DNA of 64,000 nucleotides from Streptomyces alanosinicus (GTDB lineage Bacteria > Actinomycetota > Actinomycetes > Streptomycetales > Streptomycetaceae): positions 1 to 64,000 of the forward strand of contig NZ_BMVG01000012.1 in NCBI RefSeq assembly GCF_014650595.1. The letters run 5' to 3'. The notes beneath the pieces are model-generated. The model searched no databases and was not told the origin of the DNA. It was given only the letters and a program-made list of their open reading frames with translations. Each line of letters begins with the position of its first letter. The stretch's first letter is position 1. Of this stretch, positions 1 through 9,900 are shown piece after piece. Both the position numbers and the translations under genes were made by a program.

Positions 1-1428
1 GGGGTGGCACGACCGGGACTGGACGACAACTTCTTCGCACTCGGCGGCCACTCACTCCTCGTCACACAGCTGGCGGCCAAGCTCACCTCCGCGCTGGGGG
101 TCGGCGTAGGCGTCCGGCTCATCCACATGAACCCGATGCTGGGGAATCTGTGCCGAGCCATCGAAGCGGCGGAGCCCGAAGGGGCACTCCCGTCCGGTGG
201 GAGCTCCGCAGCGCGGGGAGATGACAGTGTCTCCCTCGAACGGATCCCACCGTGCCCCGTCACCCGCCTCCGGTCGCATCGGCTCGACACGGCCGTGCTC
301 GACGGACTGCTGGCCCCGGTGGACGCCGCAGCGGTCACCTACGTCCCCGACGCGTGGCTGCGCGGCGCGCGCATTCCGGAGACGGTCTGGCAGGACGAGT
401 TCGAGGCACCGGGCGCGCTGCTGGCACACATCTTCGACACGGCGGTCGGCCGCATCGGACTGGTCGTCGCGCCCATCGGCTCCGCCGGACTGTACGACGA
501 CCCCGCCCGAACGGCGGCGATCACCAAGCGCGCGATCCACCGGGCCGCCGAACTGGGTGCCCGTGCCGTGTCACTGACGGGGCTGCTGCCCTCCGCCACG
601 GAATACGGCCGTACGGTGGCCGAAGCGATCCACGACGGGCCCGCCCCGGTGCGGGTCACCACCGGGCACGCGGCGACCGCGACGGCCGTGGCGCTCACCA
701 CGATGGACGCGTTGAAACGGTTGGAACGTCCCGTCGGCCGGGAGACGCTGTGCGTTCTCGGCGTCGGGTCCATCGGAACGTCGAGCGTGCGGCTCCTGGT
801 CGATGCGGGGCACCATCCGGGTCAGCTCGTGCTCTGCGACCTGTTCAGCAAGCGTGAGGCACTCGCCCGGGAGATCCGCACCCTGCGGGATCTGGGGTAC
901 GCCGGTGACATCCGCGTAGCCGTGACGTCCGGTGCCGCGCCCGCCGAGGCATACCAGGCCGACGTCGTCATCGGCGCGGTCAATGTGCCGGACGTCCTCG
1001 ATGTCGCCGCGGTGCGGGCCGGCACGGTGGTCGTCGATGATTCCTTCCCCCGCTGCTTCGACGCGACGGCAGCCGTCGGCCGGATGAGCCAGGCGGGCGA
1101 CGCACTGTTCATCGAGGCGGGCTTGGTGAGCGCCCCTCAAGCGCTCGACGAGGTGCGGTACCTCCCCGACTGGCTGAAGCCCTTGGTGGGGAACGAGCCA
1201 CCGCGGAGGCTGCCTCACGAAATCATGGGCTGCGTGGCCGCGTCAGGACTCGTCGCCACTCACCCGGACGTGGGCGCCTCGATCGGCGCGGTGACCCGGG
1301 AACAGGCCCGCGGCCATCTGGAGCGCCTGACCCGGCTCGGCTTCAGCGCAGCCACGCCGCAGTGCGACGGATATCTCGTACCGGACGCGGTGTTCGCCCG
1401 CATACAGGAGCTGGGAGCGCGCCGATGA
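1..1428 (+). CDS. Carrier protein (T) fused to acyl-ACP-reductase-like release domain; 5' end outside window
   Basis: The reading frame is open to the window edge and begins inside a carrier domain (LGGHSLL, phosphopantetheine Ser at about residue 19), so the GTG at 4 is probably not the true start. Residues about 90-474 are not the usual SDR-type NRPS reductase. They align by eye with cyanobacterial fatty acyl-ACP reductase (AAR): a TTGH..T segment near residue 220 (AAR: TTGNTHT), a Rossmann loop VLGVGSIG near 251, and Cys410 in EIMGCVAASG, where AAR has its catalytic Cys in a CFAEAM context. A late 'RLGFSAA' also fits AAR's 'KHGF'. AAR reduces acyl-ACP to aldehyde with NADPH. Here the inferred role is reductive release of a carrier-bound chain. 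The gene ends 12 bp from the convergent stop of the RNA methyltransferase. The fold assignment is fairly confident; the substrate is unknown. Confidence 0.75.
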   Translation, partial: GVARPGLDDNFFALGGHSLLVTQLAAKLTSALGVGVGVRLIHMNPMLGNLCRAIEAAEPEGALPSGGSSAARGDDSVSLERIPPCPVTRLRSHRLDTAVLDGLLAPVDAAAVTYVPDAWLRGARIPETVWQDEFEAPGALLAHIFDTAVGRIGLVVAPIGSAGLYDDPARTAAITKRAIHRAAELGARAVSLTGLLPSATEYGRTVAEAIHDGPAPVRVTTGHAATATAVALTTMDALKRLERPVGRETLCVLGVGSIGTSSVRLLVDAGHHPGQLVLCDLFSKREALAREIRTLRDLGYAGDIRVAVTSGAAPAEAYQADVVIGAVNVPDVLDVAAVRAGTVVVDDSFPRCFDATAAVGRMSQAGDALFIEAGLVSAPQALDEVRYLPDWLKPLVGNEPPRRLPHEIMGCVAASGLVATHPDVGASIGAVTREQARGHLERLTRLGFSAATPQCDGYLVPDAVFARIQELGARR

Positions 1429-1439
1429 ACGGCTCCCCC

Positions 1440-2246
1440 TCAGGGCTGCCCTGCCGCCATGCGCTGTCGCACGGCCTCGTAGGTGAAGAGCGCGGCCGAC
1501 ACCGCGACGTTGAGCGAATCCACCTGACCGAACATCGGGATCTTCGCCCTGCTGTGGGCACCCGTCATCCACGCGTCCGACAGACCGTACTTCTCGCTGC
1601 CGACCGCGATCGCGGTCGGCCCGGTCATGTCGAACTCGGTCATCAGGACGTCCGTGTCGGGAGTGGCGGCGACGACCCGCACCGAGTTCTTCGCCAGCCA
1701 GTCCATGACCTCGTCGGAGGCGGCCGAGGCGACGGGTACGGAGAAGACCGTGCCCTTGCTCGCCCGGATGACGTTGGGGTTCCCCCAGTCGGTGACGGCA
1801 TCGGCGGAGACGACCGCGGTCACTCCGGCCGCGTCTGCGGTACGGAGCATCGAGCCAAGGTTGCCGGGCTTCTCCACGCCCTCACAGACGAGAATGAGCG
1901 CCTGCGGCCCCACATCGATGTGCGAGAGCTCCGTCTCGATGCTCGGCACCACGGCGAGCCAACCGTCCGGCCCCTCACGATAGGCGGCCTTGTCGAATGC
2001 CTGCTGGCTGAGGCTGAACAGGGCGGTGCCGAGTTCCGCGGACCGTGCCAAGACGTTTCTCGGGTCCTTGCCACCGGTCAGCGCGGGGCAGAAATAAAGA
2101 TCGCGAGGGCGTACTCCGGCCCGCAGCGCGAGGTCCAGTTCCTCATACCCCTCGACCAGGGTCACTCCGGAGCCATGCCGGCTTCGGCGGCGTCGCAGCG
2201 TGACGAGTTCCTTGATGCGGGGATTGCTCGGACTGGAAATCTCCAT
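1440..2246 (-). CDS. TrmH/SpoU-family 23S rRNA 2'-O-methyltransferase, possible self-resistance
   Basis: The 268-residue protein begins with an N-terminal substrate-binding region (SNPRIKELVTLRRR, LVEGYEELDLAL) and has the three SPOUT knot motifs: EKPGNLGSMLRTADAAGV, VGSEKYGLSDAW and IPMFGQVDSLNVAVSAALF. These bind SAM in the trefoil knot and define SpoU ribose 2'-O-methyltransferases. The arrangement resembles the resistance enzymes AviRb and thiostrepton-resistance methylases as well as housekeeping TrmH proteins. It is the only minus-strand gene within the NRPS-PKS genes, which supports a resistance role. The start at 2246 (MEISSPSNPR) matches the usual family N-terminus; an in-frame ATG lies at 2276. 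The methylated nucleotide cannot be told from the sequence. Confidence 0.85.
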   Translation of the reverse strand: MEISSPSNPRIKELVTLRRRRSRHGSGVTLVEGYEELDLALRAGVRPRDLYFCPALTGGKDPRNVLARSAELGTALFSLSQQAFDKAAYREGPDGWLAVVPSIETELSHIDVGPQALILVCEGVEKPGNLGSMLRTADAAGVTAVVSADAVTDWGNPNVIRASKGTVFSVPVASAASDEVMDWLAKNSVRVVAATPDTDVLMTEFDMTGPTAIAVGSEKYGLSDAWMTGAHSRAKIPMFGQVDSLNVAVSAALFTYEAVRQRMAAGQP

Positions 2247-2531
2247 GGGCGAACCACCCGGCGAGATGGATGGCATAGGCGATGGGAGTCACGGTGCCTT
2301 TCGGCCTCCGGTCCTCTGCCCCCTTCCTCTTTGCGCTGCACACGGTGGTGGCCAGCCTACCCGACCGGTCAGCCACCTGCTTCACCGTCACCAACAGCTC
2401 GGCAGCCACGGTGGAGTGCGAGTGGTCAGGCAACTACCGGCGGCCCGAGGCGCCTGTCCCGAGGAGGGGGTCGACCGTTCGGCTGCGATGGAGCCTCTCG
2501 CGTTCGTCGTCACCCCAGTAAGGAGCATCCT

Positions 2532-2777
2532 GTGCCCGCTACAGAAACCCAATCTCGACATGACGGTGCCGGTTCGAATCCGACCGGTCCGGAATTCCTC
2601 GTGGTCGTGAACGACGAGGAGCAGTATTCGATATGGAATTCACTGCGCCCGGTACCCGGCGGCTGGCGGGCCGAAGGGACGCGTGGCTCCAAGGAAGCAT
2701 GCCTGGAGCACATAGACCGTGTATGGACGGACATGCGTCCGCGTAGCGTGCGGGACACCGAAGGGGGTGACCATTGA
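2532..2777 (+). CDS. MbtH-like protein
   Basis: An 81-residue GTG-started protein with AGGAG (2521-2525) just upstream. It carries the MbtH signature: FLVVVNDEEQYSIW, then PVPGGW and a C-terminal WTDMRPRSV. MbtH proteins bind adenylation domains and are often needed for their solubility and activity, so the likely partner is the A domain of the NRPS starting at 3772. A longer open frame runs in from 1362, but only the part from 2532 looks like protein; the rest is antisense to the RNA methyltransferase. The stop TGA overlaps the ATG of the dioxygenase by one base, so the two are probably co-translated. Confidence 0.93.
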   Translation: MPATETQSRHDGAGSNPTGPEFLVVVNDEEQYSIWNSLRPVPGGWRAEGTRGSKEACLEHIDRVWTDMRPRSVRDTEGGDH

Positions 2778-3775
2778 TGTCCGAGGCGGTCGCCATATCC
2801 CAGGAGCACGGCATCTCCGTATTCCAGGTCGATGACCAGGGTGCGGAAACACTGAATATTGCAGCCGTGGCACGGATTTTCCGCAGCGACCTCCGGAAAA
2901 TCGCGGCCGAATCCGGGGCAGTGCTTGTCCGGGGCCTCGGTCCGCTGACCGTCGATGACTTCTCGAAGGCAGCCGAACACCTTCTCGATGTCGTCGTACG
3001 CGACAACGGCGAACATGAGCCGGCCAACGACACAGGAGACGTGCAGACTCCCGTCCCGTACGACGCCGGCCGAAAGCTCCTCTGGCACAACGAGAACTCG
3101 TTCAACCATCGATGGCCGCTCCTGCTGTTGTTCAGTGCCGAGCTGCCGGCCGCCGACGGTGGCCAGACCCCCCTGGCCGATGCCCGTCGGATGCTCGAGG
3201 TCCTCGACCCCGGTCTGGTCCGGCGTTTCCGGGACCGCGGCGTGGCCTATCTGCGGACGTACGGTTCCGGAGTCGGCCGCAGCTGGCAGAGCGTGTTCCA
3301 CACGGAGTCGAGGTCGGAGGCCGAGGCCCGCTGTCGGCGCGAGGGCATCGGATTCCAGTGGGGAACCGACGGGACCCTCCGCACCCGGGCCGTGCGCCCC
3401 GCCGTGGTGGAGCACCCCCTGACGGGTCAGCTGTCCTGGTTCGCCCAGGCCCAGCACTGGCACCCCAGCTGCCTGGACGACGAGACCAGGGAAGCCGTGC
3501 TCAGCGTCTACGCGCCGGACGAACTGCCCCGGGACTGCCGCTACGGAGACGGCTCGGTCATCGAGGGTGCCGTCATGGAAGAGATCCTTCACGCCTACCA
3601 GAGCATCGAGCGGACGTTCGACTGGGTGAAGGGAGACGTGCTCATCGTGGACAACGTGGCCTCCGCCCACGCGAGAAACCCCTACACCCCGCCACGCCGC
3701 CTTCTGGTGGCCATGGGCGACGAGTACGAGTTCACGGGGCCGACGGCCGCCGCCGTGCGAAAGGCGGGATCATGA
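2777..3775 (+). CDS. TauD/SyrP-like Fe(II)/2-oxoglutarate dioxygenase (amino-acid beta-hydroxylase)
   Basis: A 332-residue TauD-superfamily enzyme. The iron facial triad is visible: His104 and Glu106 in WHNENSF and His298 in ASAHARNPY, followed by Arg (PPRRLLV) for 2-oxoglutarate. The segments GGQTPLADAR, QAQHWHPSCLD and YGDGSVIE resemble SyrP, which hydroxylates carrier-bound Asp, and the related AsnO/VioC hydroxylases. It sits between MbtH and an A-T-E NRPS predicted to activate Asn and overlaps the NRPS by 4 bases (ATGA), so beta-hydroxylation of the Asn or Asp unit, free or carrier-bound, is inferred. ATG 2777 is preferred to the TTG at 2774 because it couples with the MbtH stop. Confidence 0.88.
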   Translation: MSEAVAISQEHGISVFQVDDQGAETLNIAAVARIFRSDLRKIAAESGAVLVRGLGPLTVDDFSKAAEHLLDVVVRDNGEHEPANDTGDVQTPVPYDAGRKLLWHNENSFNHRWPLLLLFSAELPAADGGQTPLADARRMLEVLDPGLVRRFRDRGVAYLRTYGSGVGRSWQSVFHTESRSEAEARCRREGIGFQWGTDGTLRTRAVRPAVVEHPLTGQLSWFAQAQHWHPSCLDDETREAVLSVYAPDELPRDCRYGDGSVIEGAVMEEILHAYQSIERTFDWVKGDVLIVDNVASAHARNPYTPPRRLLVAMGDEYEFTGPTAAAVRKAGS

Positions 3776-6700
3776 CGGCGGTGCGAGAGGCGGTGGCCCG
3801 TTTCGCGGAAGAGACACCTCAGGCACCCGCCGTGCGCCTGGGAACCGACGAACTCGGCTATGCGGCGCTCGACCGGCGCAGCCGGGCGATCACCGCGCGG
3901 CTGCGGAAACGAGGCATCTCGGAGGGGGACCGGGTCGTGGTCCACATGGCCCGCGGTCTGTCGCTCCTGCCCACGGTCCTCGGCGTGTCGGGTGCGGGCG
4001 CCGCGTTCGTCCCGGTGGACGCGCGTACCCCCGCGCGACGCGTGCGCTGGATAGCCGAGGACTGCCGGGCTGCCCTCGCGGTCACGGACCGGTCCACCGA
4101 GGCGAACCTCCGGGGGCTCACCGGTGTGCCTTCGCTCCGCGCCGACGATCTGCTCGACGACATCGAGGAGCCCCGGCGGCACCCCGAGGACCGGAGTACC
4201 GGACTCGCCTATGTCCTCTATACCTCCGGGTCCACCGGCACTCCCAAGGGCGTCGCCGTTCGCACCGACGCGATGACGGAGTACCTCGACTGGGCGCGCA
4301 CCGCGTACCAGATGGCTGACGGCACCGGGGCGCCCCTGTTCACCTCGATCGGTTTCGACGCCACGTTGACCACCTTGCTCGGGCCGCTCCTGGCCGGCCG
4401 TACGGTCACGGTGGTGCCGGAGGACGGCGGGGACGAACTCTTCCAACTGGCCGACCTGCTGCGGGGTGAGCCCGACTTCAGCTTTCTGAAGGCCACACCC
4501 CAGCACGTCGATCTGCTGGCCGACATCCTCGGCTCCACCGCGCTCGGCCGGGCGACCCGGCGCCTCATCGTCGGTGGGGACGCACTGCGCGCCCGCACGG
4601 TGCGCAGATGGCACCAGGTCTGTCCGTCCGTCCCGGTGGTCAACGAGTACGGCCCGACCGAAACCGTGGTGGGCTGCACCGCTTTCACCGTCACGCCGGA
4701 TGAGGTGTCCACGCTGCCGGACGATGTGCCCATCGGCGATGCCATCGGCGCCACACGGATCTACCTCCTGTCGGAGGCCGGAGAGCCGGTACCGCCCGGC
4801 GGGACGGGAGAGATCTTCGTCGGCGGACCCAGCGCTCAGAACGTCTACCTGGGTCGCCCCGGCCTCACGGCGGAGCGGTTCCTGCCTGACCCCTGGGGAA
4901 GCCCGGGGAGCCGCATGTACCGGACCGGAGACCTCGGCCGCTACGACTCCGCCGGACGACTGGTCTACCGGGGACGGACGGACGATCAGGTGAAGATCCG
5001 AGGTATCCGGCTCGAACTGGGCGAGGTCGAGGCCGGGATCACAGCCTGTTCCGGAGTCGCCGACGCCTGCGTCGTGAGCTGGCGGGACGACGACGGCACG
5101 GCGGTGCTGGGGGCCGTGGTCGTGGGCCAGGACACCGATACGGTGCTCGCCGAGCTCCGCGAAAGGCTGCCCGCCCACGCGATTCCCCAGCGTCTGGTAC
5201 GGCTGGCCGCCGTCCCGCTCAACCGCCATGGCAAGGCCGACCGCGCGGCCGTCACCGACACCCTGCGGGCGGAGTCCGGCGCGGCCGCGGGCGCTGCCGG
5301 CGACGACGAGGTCCAGAAGCTGGTGGCGCGGACCATGGCGGAGGTGCTGGGCTGCCCGGACCTCGCTCCCGACGACGACTTCTTCGGCCGCGGCGGAGAC
5401 TCCATGCTGAGCATCCGGCTCGTGGCCAAGCTGCGCAACGCGGGATTCGCGCTCTACCCGCGCGATGTCGTGGCCGCGCCGACCCCGGCCCTGCTCGCGG
5501 CCGTGCTCTCCCCCGAGCCGGAGAACGAGCCGGGGCCACGCGTGCCGACGGCCGGGGAAACCGTCGAACTGACGCCTGTCCAGCGTCAGTTCTTCTCGCT
5601 GGACCTGCCGAACCCCTCTCACTGGAACCAGAATGTGCTGATCAGAGTGGAGGCCGGCCTGCCATGGTCGCGCTTCGAGACAGCGGCTCGATCCGCGTTC
5701 GCCGGGCGCGATGTGCTCCAGTACCGCTACCGGCGGACCGCGGACGGATGGCAGCAGACGTACGTCGGCGGCGCCCCGGCAGTCACGGTCGAAGAAGTCG
5801 TCCCCACAGCGACCGGGGCCGACCCGCTGGACGGGGCCGTGCGTGCCGCCAACGCGACGCTGGACATCGGCGACGGCCCGCTGGCCAAGGCCGTGCTGAT
5901 CCGCGGCCCTGAAGCCGATCACGTCCTCCTGGTCGCACACCATCTCGTGGTCGACGCCGTCTCCTGGACGATTCTCCTCGACGATCTCGTGACGTCCTAC
6001 CGGCTGGGCGCGGAGGATCCCGCGCGGACGAAACGTGTCCCTGCTCGCGGCGGTGACTTCGCGCGCTGGGCTGCCGCGCTGGGCGAGTTCGCGCGGCGTC
6101 CGGAAGTGAGCGCACGCCGGTCCGCCTGGGACGGCATACCGGCGCCGTCCACCGGCGGGCTCGGAGGACCGGCGATCGCTGCGGCGCCCGATGACTACGC
6201 CTTCGAGCGGCGCCGGCCGGGCGGCCTCGACTCGGAGGAGACCCGCCGGGTCGAGCGTGCGGGCGAGGCCGGCAACCTCAAGCTCCAGGAAGTGCTGCTG
6301 GCGGCGGCCGCCCGTGCGCTGAGCGAGGTGTTCGGCGACGATGTGCTCCGCCTCGATGTGGAGAGCCACGGCCGGACCGACGGACTCGGCGAGCTCGATG
6401 TCAGCCGGACCATGGGGTGGTTCACTTCGGTGTTCCCGGTCGCGCTTTCCGGTGGACAAGCCCTCTCCGAGCTCCTCGACCGGGCCCGCCGCGCACTGCG
6501 CGAGCAGCCTTGGGACGGAATCGACTTCGGGATATCGCGCCCAGGGCCGCACGGCGAGGGACCGGATCGTTCACCGGTGCTGTTCAACTTCCTGGGCAGA
6601 ACGGAACGGACCGTCGCCGCCGATCTCGGCTGGACCCTGGTGGACCCGCCACTGGGCGTTCAGGTACCGCCGGCCGGCCGGCGCCCGTACCCGCTGGAAC

Positions 6701-6942
6701 TCCAGGCCCGGGTCGTCGACGGCGCCCTGACCTGGCACTGGGTGCACGGTCGGCACCAGGCGGCGGAAACCGTCGACAAGCTTTCCGGGCGACTGCGCGA
6801 GGCACTGCTGGCCTGTGCCGAGGAACTCGACAGGAGCCGGACGCTGCAATTCGAGGCCAGCGGTCTGCCCGCCGACGAACTCGGCGCGCTGCTCGCCGGA
6901 TTCGGGCACAGCGGTGAGTCCGACGGAGGTGAGAGCCGGTGA
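3772..6942 (+). CDS. NRPS, A-T-E module, predicted Asn
   Basis: A 1056-residue protein with no condensation domain at its N-terminus. Residues 1-500 are an adenylation domain: A3 YTSGSTGTPKG, A4 FDATLTTL, A5 NEYGPTE, A7 YRTGDLGRY, A8 GRTDDQVKIRG, and A10 HGKADR with its lysine. Aligned by hand to GrsA, the pocket reads D-A-T-K-I-G-E-V-G, close to published Asn codes (DLTKIGEV type). A carrier domain follows (RGGDSMLS, Ser544), with the GGDS form typical before epimerases. Residues about 600-1040 are an epimerization domain: HHLVVDAVSW, GWFTSVFPV and VLFNFLGR. It may initiate a chain with D-Asn or hydroxy-D-Asn, or receive a chain in trans. It overlaps its neighbours by 4 bases on both sides. 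Confidence 0.93.
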   Translation: MTAVREAVARFAEETPQAPAVRLGTDELGYAALDRRSRAITARLRKRGISEGDRVVVHMARGLSLLPTVLGVSGAGAAFVPVDARTPARRVRWIAEDCRAALAVTDRSTEANLRGLTGVPSLRADDLLDDIEEPRRHPEDRSTGLAYVLYTSGSTGTPKGVAVRTDAMTEYLDWARTAYQMADGTGAPLFTSIGFDATLTTLLGPLLAGRTVTVVPEDGGDELFQLADLLRGEPDFSFLKATPQHVDLLADILGSTALGRATRRLIVGGDALRARTVRRWHQVCPSVPVVNEYGPTETVVGCTAFTVTPDEVSTLPDDVPIGDAIGATRIYLLSEAGEPVPPGGTGEIFVGGPSAQNVYLGRPGLTAERFLPDPWGSPGSRMYRTGDLGRYDSAGRLVYRGRTDDQVKIRGIRLELGEVEAGITACSGVADACVVSWRDDDGTAVLGAVVVGQDTDTVLAELRERLPAHAIPQRLVRLAAVPLNRHGKADRAAVTDTLRAESGAAAGAAGDDEVQKLVARTMAEVLGCPDLAPDDDFFGRGGDSMLSIRLVAKLRNAGFALYPRDVVAAPTPALLAAVLSPEPENEPGPRVPTAGETVELTPVQRQFFSLDLPNPSHWNQNVLIRVEAGLPWSRFETAARSAFAGRDVLQYRYRRTADGWQQTYVGGAPAVTVEEVVPTATGADPLDGAVRAANATLDIGDGPLAKAVLIRGPEADHVLLVAHHLVVDAVSWTILLDDLVTSYRLGAEDPARTKRVPARGGDFARWAAALGEFARRPEVSARRSAWDGIPAPSTGGLGGPAIAAAPDDYAFERRRPGGLDSEETRRVERAGEAGNLKLQEVLLAAAARALSEVFGDDVLRLDVESHGRTDGLGELDVSRTMGWFTSVFPVALSGGQALSELLDRARRALREQPWDGIDFGISRPGPHGEGPDRSPVLFNFLGRTERTVAADLGWTLVDPPLGVQVPPAGRRPYPLELQARVVDGALTWHWVHGRHQAAETVDKLSGRLREALLACAEELDRSRTLQFEASGLPADELGALLAGFGHSGESDGGESR

Positions 6943-9900
6943 CCGGCGCCGTCGAGGACGTCCACCCCCTCGCACCGCCCCAGGCGGGTGTGCTGCTGCG
7001 GTGCCTCACCGAACCCGAACCCGGCCTGTACGTCGTCCAGATGCGCTTCGAGCTCACCGGGGCGGTGCACGTGGGACGGCTGCAGGCGGCCTGGACGGAG
7101 ATGGTCCGCCGGCACCCTGTTCTGCGGTCCGCTGTGGTCTGGGAGGGAGTGTCCCACCCGGTCCAGGTCGTGGTCCCGCCCTCCGGCCTGACGGTGCCGG
7201 TGGACGTGTTCGACGTCCGTGACGTGGCGGCGGGCGACCGCGCCGCGGCGGTCCAGGACATCCTGCGGGAGGACAGGGTACGTGGGTTCGACCTGACCCG
7301 TGCCCCCCTCATGCGCGTGCTCCTCGTCCAACTCGGTGAGCAGCTCTGGGAGATGGTCTGGACACATCACCACGTCATCCTCGACGGGTGGAGCGCCGCC
7401 CACGTCGTGGCCGAGCTGTGGCAGTGCTACGGCGGGCACGACGCGCCTGCCGCGAAGCGGCCCGCCTTCCGGGACTACACGGCCGCCGTCGCCGCCAAGG
7501 CCGCCCTGTCGCGCGAGGCGAACACGCGGTACTGGACCGGCGTCGTCCGTCCGCACAGCGGTCGGCGGCCCCTGCTCGACGAGGAGAACCTGCCGCGCTC
7601 CCACTGGGCTCCCGACATCTGGTCCGAGCGTGAACACCCGGTACCCGATGACCGGCTGCAGCCCTGGCTGAACGCGGCGCGCCGCCATCGCGTCAGCCTG
7701 CCGACGCTGCTCCAGGCGGGCTGGGCACTGACTCTTCGCACGCGTGGACTGGGCCCCGACGAGGTGACGTACGGTCTTGTGACGTCGACCCGCACGGACG
7801 TGCCCGACGGCACGGAAGTGGTGGGCATGTGCGTGACATCCGTGCCCCAAAGGGTGGTCATGGATCCCGGCGTGGATGTCTCGGCATGGCTGCGTCGCGT
7901 CGCCGGCGACACGGCCGCGGCGGAGGAACACGCCTGCGTCAATCCGGCCGACCATCGGCTGTGGAGTGGCGGTGACACCACGGCCGAGCCGTTCCGCTGT
8001 CTTCTCGCCATCGAGAACTATCCCCAGGAGGCGCTGCTCACCCGGGTCGAGACCGATGGAATCGGATGCCGCTACCTGGGCGTCCGCGAGTCGACGAACT
8101 ATGCCCTGACCGCCGGGGTACCCGCCGGATCCCCGAAACGGCTCAAGCTGACCTTCGACACCAGACGGGTCCGCGCCGAGAGGGTGGTGGCGCTGCTGGA
8201 CCTGTGGCACACGGCTGTCGATCTGCTCTGCGCCGAGGAACCCTGCACGCTGGGTGATGTCCTCGCCGCCTTGGATCAAAGGGGTGCCGGCCCGGACAAC
8301 AGCGGATCGAGCGTGCTGTCCCTGATCGCCGGCCAGGTTGCGGCCCTGCCCGGGGCAGTGGCCGTCTCGGACGCCGTGGGCAGCCTCACCTTCCACGATC
8401 TGGACGCCGCCGCGGACCGCGTCGCCGCATGGTTGTGCGCGCGGGGAACCGTTCCCGGCGAGCGCGTGGGGGTCATGGCCGGCAGCTCCCGTCTGACGGT
8501 CGCCGCCGCACTCGGCGCCCTGCGCGCGGGAGCAGCGTACGTCCCCGTGGACCCCCGTCATCCAGCGCCGTACCGGGCCGCCGTGGTGGCCGACGCGGGG
8601 GTGCGTCTGGTGCTGTCATCGGCTCGCCGATGCCTTCCCGAACTGCCGGGTGCGACCGTGCTGTACGTCCCGGACATCCTGTCCGCTCCCGAGACTCCGG
8701 TCGTGCCGTCGCCCCCCGGGGGGCGCCGCACGGAAGCGGAGGCCGAGGCGTGCGTCGCCTACACGTCCGGCACCGCCCACGCGCCGGTCGGGGTCTCCTA
8801 CTCGCACAGTGACCTCACGGCCGCGCTGAAGGACATGGCCGAGCTGCTGGACACCGGCCCCGGGGAGACCTGGGCGCCGCTCCATTCACTCGCACGCGCC
8901 GCCGCACCCTGGGAATGGTGGGCACCCCTTGCCCACGGTGGGCGGTTGCTCCTGCCACCGGCGGTGGTCGAGTCGCTGCCGGAGACGGCCGCTCGGCTTG
9001 TCGAAGAGCGGGTGTCGGTCGTGATGGCGGCACCGGCCGAGGTGGAGACCGTACGCCGGCTGATCCGCCGCTCGGCGTCCTGGCCCGGTCCACGGGGTCT
9101 TCGCACGCTGGTGAACGGGCGCGGCCCGGCCGATGCCGATCTGCGCGGATGGCGTGCCGAGGGCTTGCCGAGCGGAGTGCGTCTGGCGAGCCTTTATGCC
9201 CCGGCCGGAACGGGAGCCGCCCTGGCCCGTCTCCTCACCCCCGCCGACCTGGCGGACGAGGGTGGCGCGGCGGCTCTGGGACACCCGGGGCCGGGCACGG
9301 CGGTCGTGGTCCTGGGACCCGCCGGCGAACCCGTGAGCCCGGACGCCGTCGGCGAACTTCACCTCGGCGCACGCACGCTGCTGCCCACCGGGGATCTCGT
9401 CCGGGTTTCCGCCGACGGGCTGCTCACGATGACCGGCCGTGCGGACGACCGGGTCCCTGTACGGGGTGTCCTCGTCCGGCCCGAGGACGTGGAGACCCTG
9501 ATCAAGGAGACCTGTCCCGAAGTCGCCGACTGCCGGGTGGCGGTACCCCCCGCGGAAGCGGACGCACCGCCGTCCCCGACGGCGGAGGGGGACGGTCTGG
9601 TGGCCTGTCTGGTCCCCAAGGAGCCGTTCTCCCAAGGCCCCGCACAGCGTGTCGCCGTGGAGCGCGCACTCCTGCGCGCCCTGCGGTCCCGGTTGCCCGA
9701 GACCTCGGTGCCGACCGCGCTGCGCTGGGCGGAGTTCCCCGCCGCCCTGGACGGCCGTACTGCGGTGGACATCGAGTCGGCTGCTGCTCTCCGGGCGGCT
9801 TCCACCCCGTCCGGCGCCCAGGACCGCAAGGACATCGAGGACGAGATCACCTCGGTATGGGGGGCCGTCCTGGATGTCCCGGACGTGCCGTTGGATGCCC

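Noticed and set aside
90..1428. Standard SDR-type thioester reductase domain
   Set aside because: The GxTGFLG motif and the SDR Tyr-Lys pair of NRPS R domains are absent. The AAR-like reading fits better.
1362..2531. Upstream part of the frame that ends in MbtH, as a 471-residue protein
   Set aside because: Only the part from 2532 resembles protein and it has its own ribosome site; the rest is antisense to the RNA methyltransferase.
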